Source of the DNA: Fodinicurvata sp. EGI_FJ10296
GTDB taxonomy: Bacteria; Pseudomonadota; Alphaproteobacteria; DSM-16000; Inquilinaceae
Assembly: GCF_040712075.1 (NCBI RefSeq)
Contig: NZ_JBFCVL010000001.1
Span: 255,501 to 319,500 of the forward strand
DNA: 64,000 nt
Direction: 5' to 3'
Both the position numbers and the translations under genes were made by a program. The notes under the pieces were generated by a model. It made no database searches and was not told where the DNA came from. It saw only the letters and a program-made list of their open reading frames with translations. Below are positions 25,055-34,137 of the stretch, in pieces; position 1 is the first letter of the stretch, and every line of letters begins with the position of its first letter.

Positions 25055-27633
25055 GCCTCCCCCCCGGCGCCACCGCGCGCCAATGTCCTCAGCGCCGCAA
25101 ACGGGCTGTCATCGGCGAGGTTCCGGCGCTCGCGCCGGCGTGCGGGTGTTGCATTCGCGGTTTCGGACCGCTCCTGACCGCCCGACACCTTGGCCTTGCG
25201 GCGGCGCCGGATGCGGCGCCAGCGCACGACACCACCGCCGTCGTCCGGCCCACGGGTTCCGTCGGCCTCGCGTCGATACCCCAGCGCAGATGCAATCGCC
25301 GGCAGGGCGTCAACCGACAATCCGGCCAGCGACGCGATCTCCGGCGCCAACGCGAACGGCTCCTGCCGGTTGCGCAGATCGCGGTCGATCGCGTCGAGCC
25401 GATCGATACGCAATGCGATGGCGCCGACCGGCTCGAATCCGACGGCCGACCAAAGCGATGGCGACGTGCCGCCGATCCTGATCGATTGCGCACCACCGGC
25501 GGGCAGGCCGTCGGCCAGGGGCAGGCCGCGATGGACCGACAGAAGCTGCGCGCGCAGTGCCAGCGGTCCGGGCTTGAGCATGCTCGGCAGGTATATGTGC
25601 CAGCCGCCGATGCGCACGCCTGCGGACTGCAGGCGCCGGCGATCGGGCGCGGAAAGGGCCGCAACGAGATCCGCAACGCCCGGCCGCGGGAGAACGCCCA
25701 GGCCCTCGACCAGTTGAAACGCGATACCGCGGGCCGGACCGGCCAGCGACTGCGTGAAACCCGGTTCGTTCAGATTGGTCAGCGCACGCAGCCGGACGCC
25801 GATCTGGCGGTGAATTGCGCTTTGGACACGGGCGGCAATGCGGTCGCGCTGGCCCGTCTCGACCAGCGTTCCCTGATAGGCCGCGACGCGCGGTGTCAGC
25901 GGCGTTTCGCCGGCCCTGAGGCGCGCGACGGAGCCGCCGCGCCAGGACACGGTATTATCCGGGCGCAGCACGAAGGCGTCGTCGCTGTCCTGTTCTAGCG
26001 CCGCAACCCGCCTTGCGATCTCGTCGCGCAGGACCCGTCGCGCCGCCGTCATGAGCGATTTGACATCGTCGGGATGGGCGGTCGGATCGGGGTCGAAGTC
26101 GAACCCGTTGATCATGCCGATATACTCGCCCTCGACGATGACTTCGCCATTGGCGCGGACGGCACTCAGCATATCGCCGCCACCTTCCAGCGACTTGACG
26201 AGGATGGCAGAGCGGCGGTCGACAAAGCGCTGAGTCAGGCGTTCGTGCAGCACGTCGCTGAGCCGGTCCTCGATCGTGCGGGTCATCGCCTGCCACCCGG
26301 CACTGTCGTCGACCCAGTCCGGCCGGTGCGACACATAGGTCCAGGTGCGGATCGAGGCCAGCCGGCTCATCAAGGCGTCAATATCGCCGTCGGTGCGGTC
26401 AAGGCGCCGGATATGCGTCGCCATCCAGTCGGGGTCAAGTTGCCCACGGTCGGAGGTCAGTTGATCGAAAAGGCGTCCGAGCAGCCTGGTGTGGCTGTCA
26501 GAGAGCGTTTTACGGAAATCCGGTACCTGGCAGATCTCCCACAACAGCCGGGTATCGGCAATCGACCGGGCACGGGCGGCAACGGCGTCCTGACCGGCCA
26601 GGGCCGCCAGTGCGCGATGATCGTCGGCATCGCGGACCCGCCGCAGAATTTTTTCCGGCGGCTGGCGTTCCAGCGACTTCAGCAATGCGCGCGGTCCCCG
26701 GAAATCCAGATCCTTGTTGCGCCACCACAGGCTTTCCAGCGCCGGGAATTCGTGATTCTCCACCCGGTTGATGCTGTCCTCGGCCATGGCCGACGCGTCG
26801 GCAGTTGTGCCGAACGTGCCGTCGGCCATATGCCTGCCCGCCCGCCCGGCGATCTGCGCGATTTCAGGTGCCGTCAGGTCGCGCGGCTTGCGCCCGTCGA
26901 ATTTCGAGAGCCGGGCGAACGCGACATGATCGATGTCCATGTTCAGCCCCATCCCGATCGCATCGGTGGCGACCAGATAGTCCACGTCGCCGGACTGGTA
27001 CATTTCGACCTGGGCATTGCGCGTCCGGGGGCTGAGGGCGCCCAGCACGACCGCGGTGCCGCCCCGCTGGCGGCGCAGCATTTCGGCCGTGCGATAGACA
27101 TCCGTCGCCGAGAACGTGACGACCGCCGAGCGCCGGGGCAAGCGGGTCAGCTTGTGGTAGCCGGTATAGCTCAGCACCGAGAATCGGGGCCGTTGGATGA
27201 ACCTGGCTCCAGGCACCAGCCGGCGGATCAGGGGCCGTATGGTCTCGGCCCCGAGAAACATCGTCTCGTCCAGTCCCCGCGCGTGAAGCAATCGGTCGGT
27301 GAAAATATGGCCACGTTCGGGATCGGCGGCGAGCTGGATTTCGTCAACGGCAAGAAAATGAACCGGGCGGTCGACCGGCATGCTTTCCACGGTGCAGACG
27401 AAATAGCAGGGATTGAGCGGAATGATGCGCTCTTCGCCCGTAATCAGGGCGACGCGGGTACGGCCCTTGATTTTCGCGATTCGGTCGTAGTTTTCACGCG
27501 CGAGCAGGCGCAGGGGAAAGCCGATCATGCCCGTCGGGTGTCCGAGCATCCGCTCTATTGCGAGATGCGTCTTGCCGGTATTTGTCGGCCCGAGAACGGC
27601 AGTGACCGGCGGCGTATCATCGAAGGCCCTCAT
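25051..27633 (-). CDS. Suv3-like superfamily 2 RNA/DNA helicase
   Basis: An 860-residue helicase. Motif I is LGPTNTGKTHLAIERM near residue 14, motif II VDEIQLAADPERGH near 116 (the DEIQ type of mitochondrial Suv3), motif III VTFSATDVYR, and motifs V-VI VATDAIGMGLNMDIDHV and QIAGRAGRHMADGTFG. The C-terminal half is long and ends in a Lys/Arg-rich tail (RRIRRRRKAKVSGGQERS). Such proteins are common in alphaproteobacteria and relate to the mitochondrial degradosome helicase. Substrate is probably RNA, by homology. Confidence 0.94.
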   Translation of the reverse strand: MRAFDDTPPVTAVLGPTNTGKTHLAIERMLGHPTGMIGFPLRLLARENYDRIAKIKGRTRVALITGEERIIPLNPCYFVCTVESMPVDRPVHFLAVDEIQLAADPERGHIFTDRLLHARGLDETMFLGAETIRPLIRRLVPGARFIQRPRFSVLSYTGYHKLTRLPRRSAVVTFSATDVYRTAEMLRRQRGGTAVVLGALSPRTRNAQVEMYQSGDVDYLVATDAIGMGLNMDIDHVAFARLSKFDGRKPRDLTAPEIAQIAGRAGRHMADGTFGTTADASAMAEDSINRVENHEFPALESLWWRNKDLDFRGPRALLKSLERQPPEKILRRVRDADDHRALAALAGQDAVAARARSIADTRLLWEICQVPDFRKTLSDSHTRLLGRLFDQLTSDRGQLDPDWMATHIRRLDRTDGDIDALMSRLASIRTWTYVSHRPDWVDDSAGWQAMTRTIEDRLSDVLHERLTQRFVDRRSAILVKSLEGGGDMLSAVRANGEVIVEGEYIGMINGFDFDPDPTAHPDDVKSLMTAARRVLRDEIARRVAALEQDSDDAFVLRPDNTVSWRGGSVARLRAGETPLTPRVAAYQGTLVETGQRDRIAARVQSAIHRQIGVRLRALTNLNEPGFTQSLAGPARGIAFQLVEGLGVLPRPGVADLVAALSAPDRRRLQSAGVRIGGWHIYLPSMLKPGPLALRAQLLSVHRGLPLADGLPAGGAQSIRIGGTSPSLWSAVGFEPVGAIALRIDRLDAIDRDLRNRQEPFALAPEIASLAGLSVDALPAIASALGYRREADGTRGPDDGGGVVRWRRIRRRRKAKVSGGQERSETANATPARRRERRNLADDSPFAALRTLARGGAGGEA

Positions 27634-27769
27634 ACTCTAAGAATTGAGCCTTTGCCAACGCGAAGCAAGAGCGCAAAATCCACCGCTATGACATAATTGG
27701 CCTTGACGGTGGAGTTTGGCAGGCTGTCTCTCGACCTGTGAGCCGGACATTCGAATGCGGGAAAGAACC

Positions 27770-29332
27770 ATGACCATGATGTGCGCAATGAAGACGAAGC
27801 GGTACCGCCGCGTAACCGCCGTTTCGACGACGGCCCTGATCGCCGGATCCCTCTGGATGACCGCATTGCCGGCCGCGGCCCAGGATACGGCCGATACCGA
27901 CGAGCGGACGCCGGAGGAGAAAGCCGAGGCTCTGCAGTCCGATATCCTTGGAATGATCGACACCATCGTCGAAAGCGATTCCGAGATTGATTCGGTCACC
28001 TTCGACGGCGACCTTTCGGTCGTGGCTGACGGCGAGGACTATGTCGTCACCGTGCCGCCGATGACGATGCTGCTTGACGGCACGATGTCGGTGACGACGG
28101 GCGATGCGCTGAAGATCGACATGGCGCTGATCGAGGACGGCATCTACGATCTGAGCTGGACGAGCTTCGAGCGAATCGAGGTGACAGACCTCAACGATCC
28201 CGAAGCCGACCCGCTGACGATCACGTTCAACAATTCGGCCTCCGAGGCCGTCCTGATCACCGCCGTCCCGACCCTGTTGACGGCCAATGCGGAAATCACC
28301 GATTTCCGGATCAGCGACGGGGACGAGGATCTGGTCGTGATCGACCGCATCGCCCTGCTTGCCGACGGAGAACGGCGCGATGCCGACGGCACAATGCTGG
28401 TCGATAACGACTCTTCCTTTGTCATCGAGGGCGTTTCGGTCCATGAACCCGACGGCCTCGCCCGCTTCACGCTCGACAGCATGACCCTTTCGTCGGCCGT
28501 GGGCGCGCTGAACGTGCCTGCCTATGCCGCCCTGACCGATCGTATGGAAGCCCTCGCACCGACGATGGAGAACGTCGACAGCGACGATCTGCCGCCCGAG
28601 ATGTACGATATGATGCTGTCGGCTCTGGAATCCGACCCGCCGCTGTTCGGCGCCGCCGATTTCGACTTTTCGCTCGACGGCCTGCGGTTCGAGGACGACA
28701 CCTTCGTCGCCACGCTGGAGTCGCTGGCATTCGGATCCGGGTTGGCCGGTCTGGGCGACGACGCCGCGACGCTGGGCATCCGCATGAACATGGATGCGCT
28801 CGATATCGGCCTCGACATGGAGAATTTCGATCCGTTCATTCCGCGCAGCATGTCGTTCAACATCAACCTGGCCGACCTGCCGACGTCGGGCCTGAACGAC
28901 GCTGCGACGCAGTTCCTGGAAGCGGGACGCCAGATGGGTCCCGAGGCGGCGGCGATGATGTCGCTGTTCCGGGTTCAGGGTGTCCTGCTTGAATCCGATG
29001 CCCGCATCGAAGTCGTCGACACGCGTGTGATGACGGACATTGCCGAGATGTTCGTGGAAGGCAATATCCGGCCCAGCAGCGATGCGCTGTTCGGCGCTCT
29101 GGCGGAAAGCCGCGTCGAGATCACCGGGATGGCCGATTTCATTGCCGCGTTGCGCACGCTGCCGGAGGTCGACAACGACATCCTGACCGGCCTGACGCTG
29201 CTTCAGACCATGGGTCGCGAGGAATCCCGCGACGACGGCGCATCCGTGCGCACCTACAACTTCGAATTGGCGCCGGATGGACGGCTACTGCTGAATGGAA
29301 CCGATATGAGCCCGCTGCTCAGCCAGTTCTGA
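27770..29332 (+). CDS. secreted protein of unknown function
   Basis: A 520-residue protein with a clear signal peptide (AVSTTALIAGSLWMTALPAAAQ), so periplasmic or outer-membrane associated. It is acidic and rich in beta-strand-like alternation (TVPPMTMLLDGTMSVTTG; DALKIDMALIEDG), with two similar-looking halves ending in repeated RVEITGMADFIAALR-like stretches. It resembles DUF945/DUF2125 or AsmA-like lipid-interacting proteins in style, but I cannot assign it. The start at ATG 27770 follows GGGAAAGAACC; ATGs at 27755, 27776 and 27788 are also possible. It is divergent from the helicase. Confidence 0.65.
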   Translation: MTMMCAMKTKRYRRVTAVSTTALIAGSLWMTALPAAAQDTADTDERTPEEKAEALQSDILGMIDTIVESDSEIDSVTFDGDLSVVADGEDYVVTVPPMTMLLDGTMSVTTGDALKIDMALIEDGIYDLSWTSFERIEVTDLNDPEADPLTITFNNSASEAVLITAVPTLLTANAEITDFRISDGDEDLVVIDRIALLADGERRDADGTMLVDNDSSFVIEGVSVHEPDGLARFTLDSMTLSSAVGALNVPAYAALTDRMEALAPTMENVDSDDLPPEMYDMMLSALESDPPLFGAADFDFSLDGLRFEDDTFVATLESLAFGSGLAGLGDDAATLGIRMNMDALDIGLDMENFDPFIPRSMSFNINLADLPTSGLNDAATQFLEAGRQMGPEAAAMMSLFRVQGVLLESDARIEVVDTRVMTDIAEMFVEGNIRPSSDALFGALAESRVEITGMADFIAALRTLPEVDNDILTGLTLLQTMGREESRDDGASVRTYNFELAPDGRLLLNGTDMSPLLSQF

Positions 29333-29380
29333 GGCATTCGGCCGGTTTCCAAGCTGGATTTGCGGTATTCGGACAGCATT

Positions 29381-29415
29381 GGAGCGCCCGTCGGTCTTGC
29401 ATCGGCGGGCGCTCC
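29381..29415 (+). terminator. hairpin after the secreted-protein gene
   Basis: GGAGCGCCCGTCG pairs with CGGCGGGCGCTCC (one G-T pair in 13) around a nine-base loop, 48 bases after the stop. No T-run follows, so it could be a Rho-assisted or 3'-protecting structure. Confidence 0.5.
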
Positions 29416-29450
29416 TGCACATATGCGGTGCGGTTCGCCAACCCGACCCG

Positions 29451-29486
29451 GACCCCGACTCAGACCCCGACTAAGACCCCGACTAA
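29451..29486 (+). repeat. 12-bp tandem repeat, three copies, upstream of htpG
   Basis: Units GACCCCGACTCA, GACCCCGACTAA and GACCCCGACTAA lie head to tail at 29451, 29463 and 29475, ending 28 bases before the htpG start. The unit length of one helical turn or so is notable near a leader, but no function is known. Confidence 0.8.
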
Positions 29487-29513
29487 GACAATGACAACGC
29501 AACGGATCGACGC

Positions 29514-31460
29514 ATGACCACGTCCTCGACACACGCCGACGACACGGCCGCAGCGGCCACCGCTTCGCAAAACGAAGAACGGCACAACTTCCAGGCGGAG
29601 GTGAGCCGGCTTCTGGATATCGTCACCCGCTCCCTCTACAGCCAGAAGGAAGTGTTTCTGCGGGAACTGATTTCCAATGCTTCGGATGCCTGCGACAAGC
29701 TGCGCTATGCCTCCCTGACGGAGCCGGGACTGATCGCGGACGACCCCGATTTCAGGATACGGCTTTCCTTCGACACCGAAACCCGCCGTCTGACCGTTGC
29801 CGACAACGGCATCGGCATGTCGCGCGACGAACTCGTCGACAGTCTCGGCACGATCGCGCGCTCCGGGACGCTGTCCTTCGTCGATCAGCTGACCGGCGAT
29901 GCGAAAAAGGACATGTCGCTGATCGGCCAGTTCGGCGTCGGCTTCTACAGTGCATTCATGGTCTCCGACACCGTCGAGGTCATCACCCGCAAGGCCGGTA
30001 CCGAGCAAGGCTATCGCTGGGTTTCCGACGGCAAGGGCGCCTTCAGCGTGGCCCCGGTCGAGGGGCCCGTGCCGCGGGGTACGCAGGTGATCCTGAACCT
30101 GAGCGAAGGCGAGGAAGAGTTCTGCGACGAGACCCGCCTTGGCCATATCGTGCGGACCTATTCCGATCACATCGCTCTGCCGATCGTCCTTGAAGGCACC
30201 GACGAGGGCGAAAAGCAGCTCAACACGGCATCAGCGCTGTGGACGCGGCCGAAATCGGAGATTTCCGAGGACGACTACAAGGAATTCTATCATCACGCCG
30301 GCCACGCCTTCGACGATCCATGGCTGACCGTTCACTGGCGCGCGGAAGGCATGATCGAATATACAGCGCTGCTGTTCCTGCCCTCGACGCCGCCCATGGA
30401 CCTCTATCACCCCGAGCGGCATCACCACGTCAAGCTGTATGTCCGGCGCGTCTTCGTCTCGGAGCAGGCCGACGGGCTGATTGCACCCTATCTGCGCTTC
30501 CTGAAGGGCGTCGTCGACAGCGAGGATCTGCCCCTCAATGTCAGCCGCGAGATGCTGCAGAACAATCCGACCGTCGCGCGCATCCGAAAGGGCGTGACGA
30601 AGAAGATCCTGTCGGAGCTGCAGCGCAAGGCAAACGACGATCCCGAGGGTTATGCGACCTTCTGGTCGTCTTTCGGCGCCGTTCTGAAGGAAGGCCTCTA
30701 TGACGACACCGAAAACAGGGACGCGCTGCTGTCGATCGCCCGTTTCCGGTCTTCCGCCAGTGACGGCTTGGTGACGCTGGACGACTATGTCGGGCGGATG
30801 AAAGAAGGTCAGGAATCGATCTTCTACGCCACCGGCACCGACGCCGAAGCGCTGAAACGCTCGCCGCATCTGGAGGGATTCCATGCAAAGGGCGTGGAAG
30901 TGCTGTTGCTGACCGATCCGGTCGACGAATTCTGGGTCCCGGCGCTTGGCGCGTATCAGGAAAAGACCTTCAAATCGGTGACACGCGGCGGCGCCGATCT
31001 TGAGAAGATCGCGAGCGGCAAAGACGACGAGGATGCCGACAAATCCAGCGATGACGCCGACGAGAACAAGAACGGCGAAATCGGTACTGTGATCGCGGCG
31101 TTCAAGCTGGCGCTCAAGGACGAAGTCAAGGATGTGCGGGTTTCTCACCGCCTGACCGAAAGCCCGGTCTGCCTTGTCGCCGACGATTCCGACATGGATA
31201 TCCAGCTCGAACGCCTTCTGAAGCAGCACGGCCAGCTCGACTCGGTGTCGAAACGGATTCTGGAGATCAATCCGAAGCATCCGCTGATCACGGCACTTGC
31301 CCGGAATGCCGGACCGGACGGCGACGCCGATACCATGGACGATATGGCCTATCTGCTGCTCGATCAGGCCCGCATTGTCGAAGGCGACGATCCGTCCGAT
31401 CCGGCGGCCTTCGCGCGGCGCCTTTCGGCGGCCCTCGCCCGCGGCCTGCCCACGAACTGA
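29514..31460 (+). CDS. htpG: molecular chaperone HtpG (Hsp90)
   Basis: A 648-residue bacterial Hsp90. The GHKL ATP-binding domain has FLRELISNASDACDKLRY, DNGIGMSRDELVDSLG and IGQFGVGFYSAFMVSD. The middle domain contains the catalytic Arg region (LPLNVSREMLQNNPTVARI). A charged, Asp/Lys-rich linker near residue 500 (KDDEDADKSSDDADENK) precedes the dimerisation domain, longer than in E. coli. The protein helps refold stressed clients. A good 14-base hairpin follows. Confidence 0.97.
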   Translation: MTTSSTHADDTAAAATASQNEERHNFQAEVSRLLDIVTRSLYSQKEVFLRELISNASDACDKLRYASLTEPGLIADDPDFRIRLSFDTETRRLTVADNGIGMSRDELVDSLGTIARSGTLSFVDQLTGDAKKDMSLIGQFGVGFYSAFMVSDTVEVITRKAGTEQGYRWVSDGKGAFSVAPVEGPVPRGTQVILNLSEGEEEFCDETRLGHIVRTYSDHIALPIVLEGTDEGEKQLNTASALWTRPKSEISEDDYKEFYHHAGHAFDDPWLTVHWRAEGMIEYTALLFLPSTPPMDLYHPERHHHVKLYVRRVFVSEQADGLIAPYLRFLKGVVDSEDLPLNVSREMLQNNPTVARIRKGVTKKILSELQRKANDDPEGYATFWSSFGAVLKEGLYDDTENRDALLSIARFRSSASDGLVTLDDYVGRMKEGQESIFYATGTDAEALKRSPHLEGFHAKGVEVLLLTDPVDEFWVPALGAYQEKTFKSVTRGGADLEKIASGKDDEDADKSSDDADENKNGEIGTVIAAFKLALKDEVKDVRVSHRLTESPVCLVADDSDMDIQLERLLKQHGQLDSVSKRILEINPKHPLITALARNAGPDGDADTMDDMAYLLLDQARIVEGDDPSDPAAFARRLSAALARGLPTN

Positions 31461-31492
31461 GGTCGCGGGCGGCGCCTCCGGCTAATCCAAGT

Positions 31493-31532
31493 CCCGGGCC
31501 TGCGGCACGCAGTCACGCGCCGCAGGCCCGGG
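31493..31532 (+). terminator. perfect 14-bp inverted repeat after htpG
   Basis: CCCGGGCCTGCGGC and its exact complement flank a 12-base loop, 32 bases after the htpG stop. No T-run follows. It is a probable termination or mRNA 3'-end structure. The rest of 31461-31855, before rnk, shows no gene. Confidence 0.6.
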
Positions 31533-31855
31533 ATCGTGCGCAGCAACGTCCCTAGGTGGACACGCCGGATGGTGCGTTTCTACCCGCAATCTCCGGTCGG
31601 TGCCCCGCCTCGGACTTGATTTACCGATGCAAGCGCCCCATTTGGTCGATCATGCAGCGCACCGATAAATTCCTCCGCATAGATAGCAGGGTCGGCCTGA
31701 TCACAGGCAACTGACCCTTGGTCGGAGGTAGTGCGCCTGGCCAAGGGCGCAATTCAAGTGATCCCCTTGTGGATACTTGACGCTGGCACGGCAAGCATCA
31801 TTAAATCCAAGACACTGAATGTCAGCCGCGACCAGCGGCCAAAATGGAGGTCAGA

Positions 31856-32281
31856 ATGGCCACCGAGAAAACCAGATATCGCAAACCTTCGATAAAGATC
31901 GGGCAATCTGAATACGATACGCTGACGACACTCGCAGACAGTCTCAGCACCCATGATCCCGAAATCGCTGAAGATCTTTTCAGCGAACTTGAGCGAGCGC
32001 GCATTGTTTCCGATGACAAGGTGGGCAAGGATGTGATCCGCATTGGATCCACCACGCGTTACATCACCGACACGGGCGAGGATCGGACCGTCACCCTCGT
32101 ATATCCGGCCGAAGCAGACATTGCCGCCGGCAAAGTCTCGATTCTGACACCGATCGGCACCGCTCTCCTTGGCCTGTCGCCGGGGCAGACAATCGAATGG
32201 GAAGCGCGCGACGGGCGTGCGCGTCGTTTGACGATCGAAGAGGTTTCGCCGTTGGCCGACGCCAGCGGATCGAAATCGTAG
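31856..32281 (+). CDS. rnk: nucleoside diphosphate kinase regulator Rnk
   Basis: A 141-residue member of the GreA/GreB C-terminal FKBP-like fold family: LTTLADSLSTHDPEIAEDLFSEL, DVIRIGSTTRYI, RTVTLVYPAEADIAAGKVSILTPIGTALLGLSPGQTIEW. Rnk binds RNA polymerase in competition with Gre factors and lacks a long coiled coil. The start at 31856 follows GGAGGTCAG; a further ATG 12 bases upstream overlaps that SD and is unlikely. Confidence 0.93.
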   Translation: MATEKTRYRKPSIKIGQSEYDTLTTLADSLSTHDPEIAEDLFSELERARIVSDDKVGKDVIRIGSTTRYITDTGEDRTVTLVYPAEADIAAGKVSILTPIGTALLGLSPGQTIEWEARDGRARRLTIEEVSPLADASGSKS

Positions 32282-32333
32282 CTATCCATCCGCTGCCGCG
32301 TTCGCGCGGCTATTTTCGAGTTCAGGGGGGCGA

Positions 32334-32591
32334 TCAGGCGGCGCGGGGCGGCCGCTTGCGGCGCAGCAGGCGATCGGGAACCGAGAACCATCGAGGCCAC
32401 CGATGCTTCGCCCAAGCGTATTTCCGCTTTGCCCAGCGAGACGACCGCAGCACCAGAACGAGGCCGAACAGCGCCACCGGAAGTCCCAGAGGCCCCGGAA
32501 TCGGGCCAAGCAATCCCCCGACCAGAATCAGCAGAATGCCAGCGGTCAATTGTGCGATACGGAGAAGTTCGGTGCGGCGCGGTATTTCCAT
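32334..32591 (-). CDS. small PGPGW-like membrane protein
   Basis: About 85 residues (ATG 32591; an upstream ATG at 32615 gives 93). Two close hydrophobic stretches contain LTAGILLILVGGLLGPIPGPLGLPVALFGLVLVLRS, with the PIPGPLGLPVALFGL turn typical of PGPGW transmembrane proteins, and a strongly basic tail (RRKRPPRAA). Function is unknown. Confidence 0.68.
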   Translation of the reverse strand: MEIPRRTELLRIAQLTAGILLILVGGLLGPIPGPLGLPVALFGLVLVLRSSRWAKRKYAWAKHRWPRWFSVPDRLLRRKRPPRAA

Positions 32592-32657
32592 GTCATAGAT
32601 ATCGCCCGCGATCATGGCGGATGCAAGGCGTGGTCGAGCACATTCCGAGCGCTTCGA

Positions 32658-33353
32658 CTATGCGTTCGGAGCGGGTCTGCGATAGGGCGTCAGGACCCAT
32701 TCCAGCGCCCGGACCGCCTGCGCGGCCAGGAAATTGATCGCGAGATACAGCGACCCGGCGACCAGGAATATCTCGACCGGCGCGAAGGTCTGGCTGATGA
32801 TCCGGACCGAAATGCCCGTCATTTCCAGCAGCGTTATCGTACTCGCCAGCGAGGTCGCCTTGACCATCAGGATGGCTTCGTTGCTATAGGCCGGCAGGGC
32901 CTGGCGTATGGCAATCGGGAACACGATGCGCCGGAACAGAAGAAGGCGCGACATCCCGGCCGCGCGGGCGGCTTCGATCTGGCCCCAGGGGACCGACTGG
33001 ATGCCGCCGCGAATGATTTCCGATCCATAGGCCGTGGTGTTGACCGTCAGCGCCAGGACGGCGCACCAGAACGGTTCACGCAGCCACGGCCAGAGAAAAC
33101 TCGAGCGCACGACCTCGAACTGGCTGATGCCGAAATAGATCAGGTAGATCTGCACCAGCAGCGGGGTGCCCCGGATGACGAAAACATAGCCATAGGCGAG
33201 CCCCGACAGCAGCCGCGACGACGACAGCCGCATCAGCGCCATGCCCAGCGCCGTGCAGAATCCGATCGCCAGGGAAATTACGACCAGCTCCAGCGTCAGC
33301 ACCGCGCCCCCCAGGATACGGGGCACACTCTCGATCATGAGGCCGAAATCCAT
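32658..33353 (-). CDS. polar amino acid ABC transporter permease (HisM/ArtM-type)
   Basis: A 231-residue inner-membrane permease of the His/Glu/Gln/Arg/opine family. The ABC-contacting EAA loop is EAARAAGMSRLLLFRRIVFPIAIRQALPAY, and the N terminus has VFVIRGTPLLVQIYLIYFG, a hallmark of the family. It is last of a four-gene operon read 35883 to 32658 (ATPase, binding protein, two permeases), spaced 12 bases after the other permease. Confidence 0.92.
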   Translation of the reverse strand: MDFGLMIESVPRILGGAVLTLELVVISLAIGFCTALGMALMRLSSSRLLSGLAYGYVFVIRGTPLLVQIYLIYFGISQFEVVRSSFLWPWLREPFWCAVLALTVNTTAYGSEIIRGGIQSVPWGQIEAARAAGMSRLLLFRRIVFPIAIRQALPAYSNEAILMVKATSLASTITLLEMTGISVRIISQTFAPVEIFLVAGSLYLAINFLAAQAVRALEWVLTPYRRPAPNA

Positions 33354-33365
33354 GGCCGTTCCCCC

Positions 33366-34070
33366 CTAGGCCGTGCGCACGCCGCGCGCCGCCCGGCGTT
33401 CGGCGAGCTGGAACAGCACCTGCGAGCCCGTCGTCATGACGAGGTACAGTACAGCGGCGGTGACATAGAACAGGAACGGCTCGCGCGTGCTGTCAGAAGC
33501 GACGCGCGAAATGCGCATCAGTTCGGCCAGCGCGGCCACCGATACCAGCGCCGTGTCCTTCAGCGTCAGTTGCCAGACATTGCCCAGACCCGGCAGCGCG
33601 AACCGAAGGAGCTGGGGCAGCGTGATCCGGAAGAAGATCTGCCGCCGGTGCATGCCCACAGCCATGGCGGCTTCGATCTGGCCCTGCGGCACCGACTGGA
33701 TCGCACCGCGGATCACCTCGGTCGAATAGGCGCCGGAGATGATGCCGACGGCCAGGACTCCGACCAGAAAAGGCGGCAGTTCCAGATAGCCGGTATAGCC
33801 GAATATGCCGGCGACCGACATGATCGCCCCGGCCGAGCCGAAAGCGAACAGGTAGATCACCAGCAATTCCGGGACGCCGCGAAAGACGGTGGTATAGACC
33901 TCCGCACCCCAGCGCACGGGGGCGCTCGGGCTGAGTTTGGCCGCCGCGCCCAACGTGCCGAGAACGAGGCCGAGCGCGAACGCCGAGATCGCCAACAGCA
34001 CGGTCACGCCCGCGCCGAGCAGGATCTCGTCGCCCCAGCCCTGATTGCCGAAGGACAGCAGTTCTAACAC
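33366..34070 (-). CDS. polar amino acid ABC transporter permease (HisQ/ArtQ-type)
   Basis: A 234-residue permease and partner of the previous gene. It has TVFRGVPELLVIYLFAFG, the EAA loop EAAMAVGMHRRQIFFRITLPQLLRFALPGL and about five membrane segments. Two distinct permeases form a heterodimer in histidine/lysine/arginine/ornithine-type systems, the likely substrate class, though specificity is not certain. Confidence 0.92.
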   Translation of the reverse strand: MLELLSFGNQGWGDEILLGAGVTVLLAISAFALGLVLGTLGAAAKLSPSAPVRWGAEVYTTVFRGVPELLVIYLFAFGSAGAIMSVAGIFGYTGYLELPPFLVGVLAVGIISGAYSTEVIRGAIQSVPQGQIEAAMAVGMHRRQIFFRITLPQLLRFALPGLGNVWQLTLKDTALVSVAALAELMRISRVASDSTREPFLFYVTAAVLYLVMTTGSQVLFQLAERRAARGVRTA

Positions 34071-34137
34071 CGGTCCTGTCTCTCCCGATCCTGCCTCAAC
34101 GAAGCAGTTCCCCGCCCGTCCTGTCAGTCACTCGTGC

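Noticed and set aside
26074-27696. 540-codon plus-strand open frame opposite the helicase
   Set aside because: Shadow of the Suv3-like helicase, no domain motifs.
29400-29520. CRISPR-like array
   Set aside because: The 12-bp units are directly adjacent without spacers and only three copies are present.
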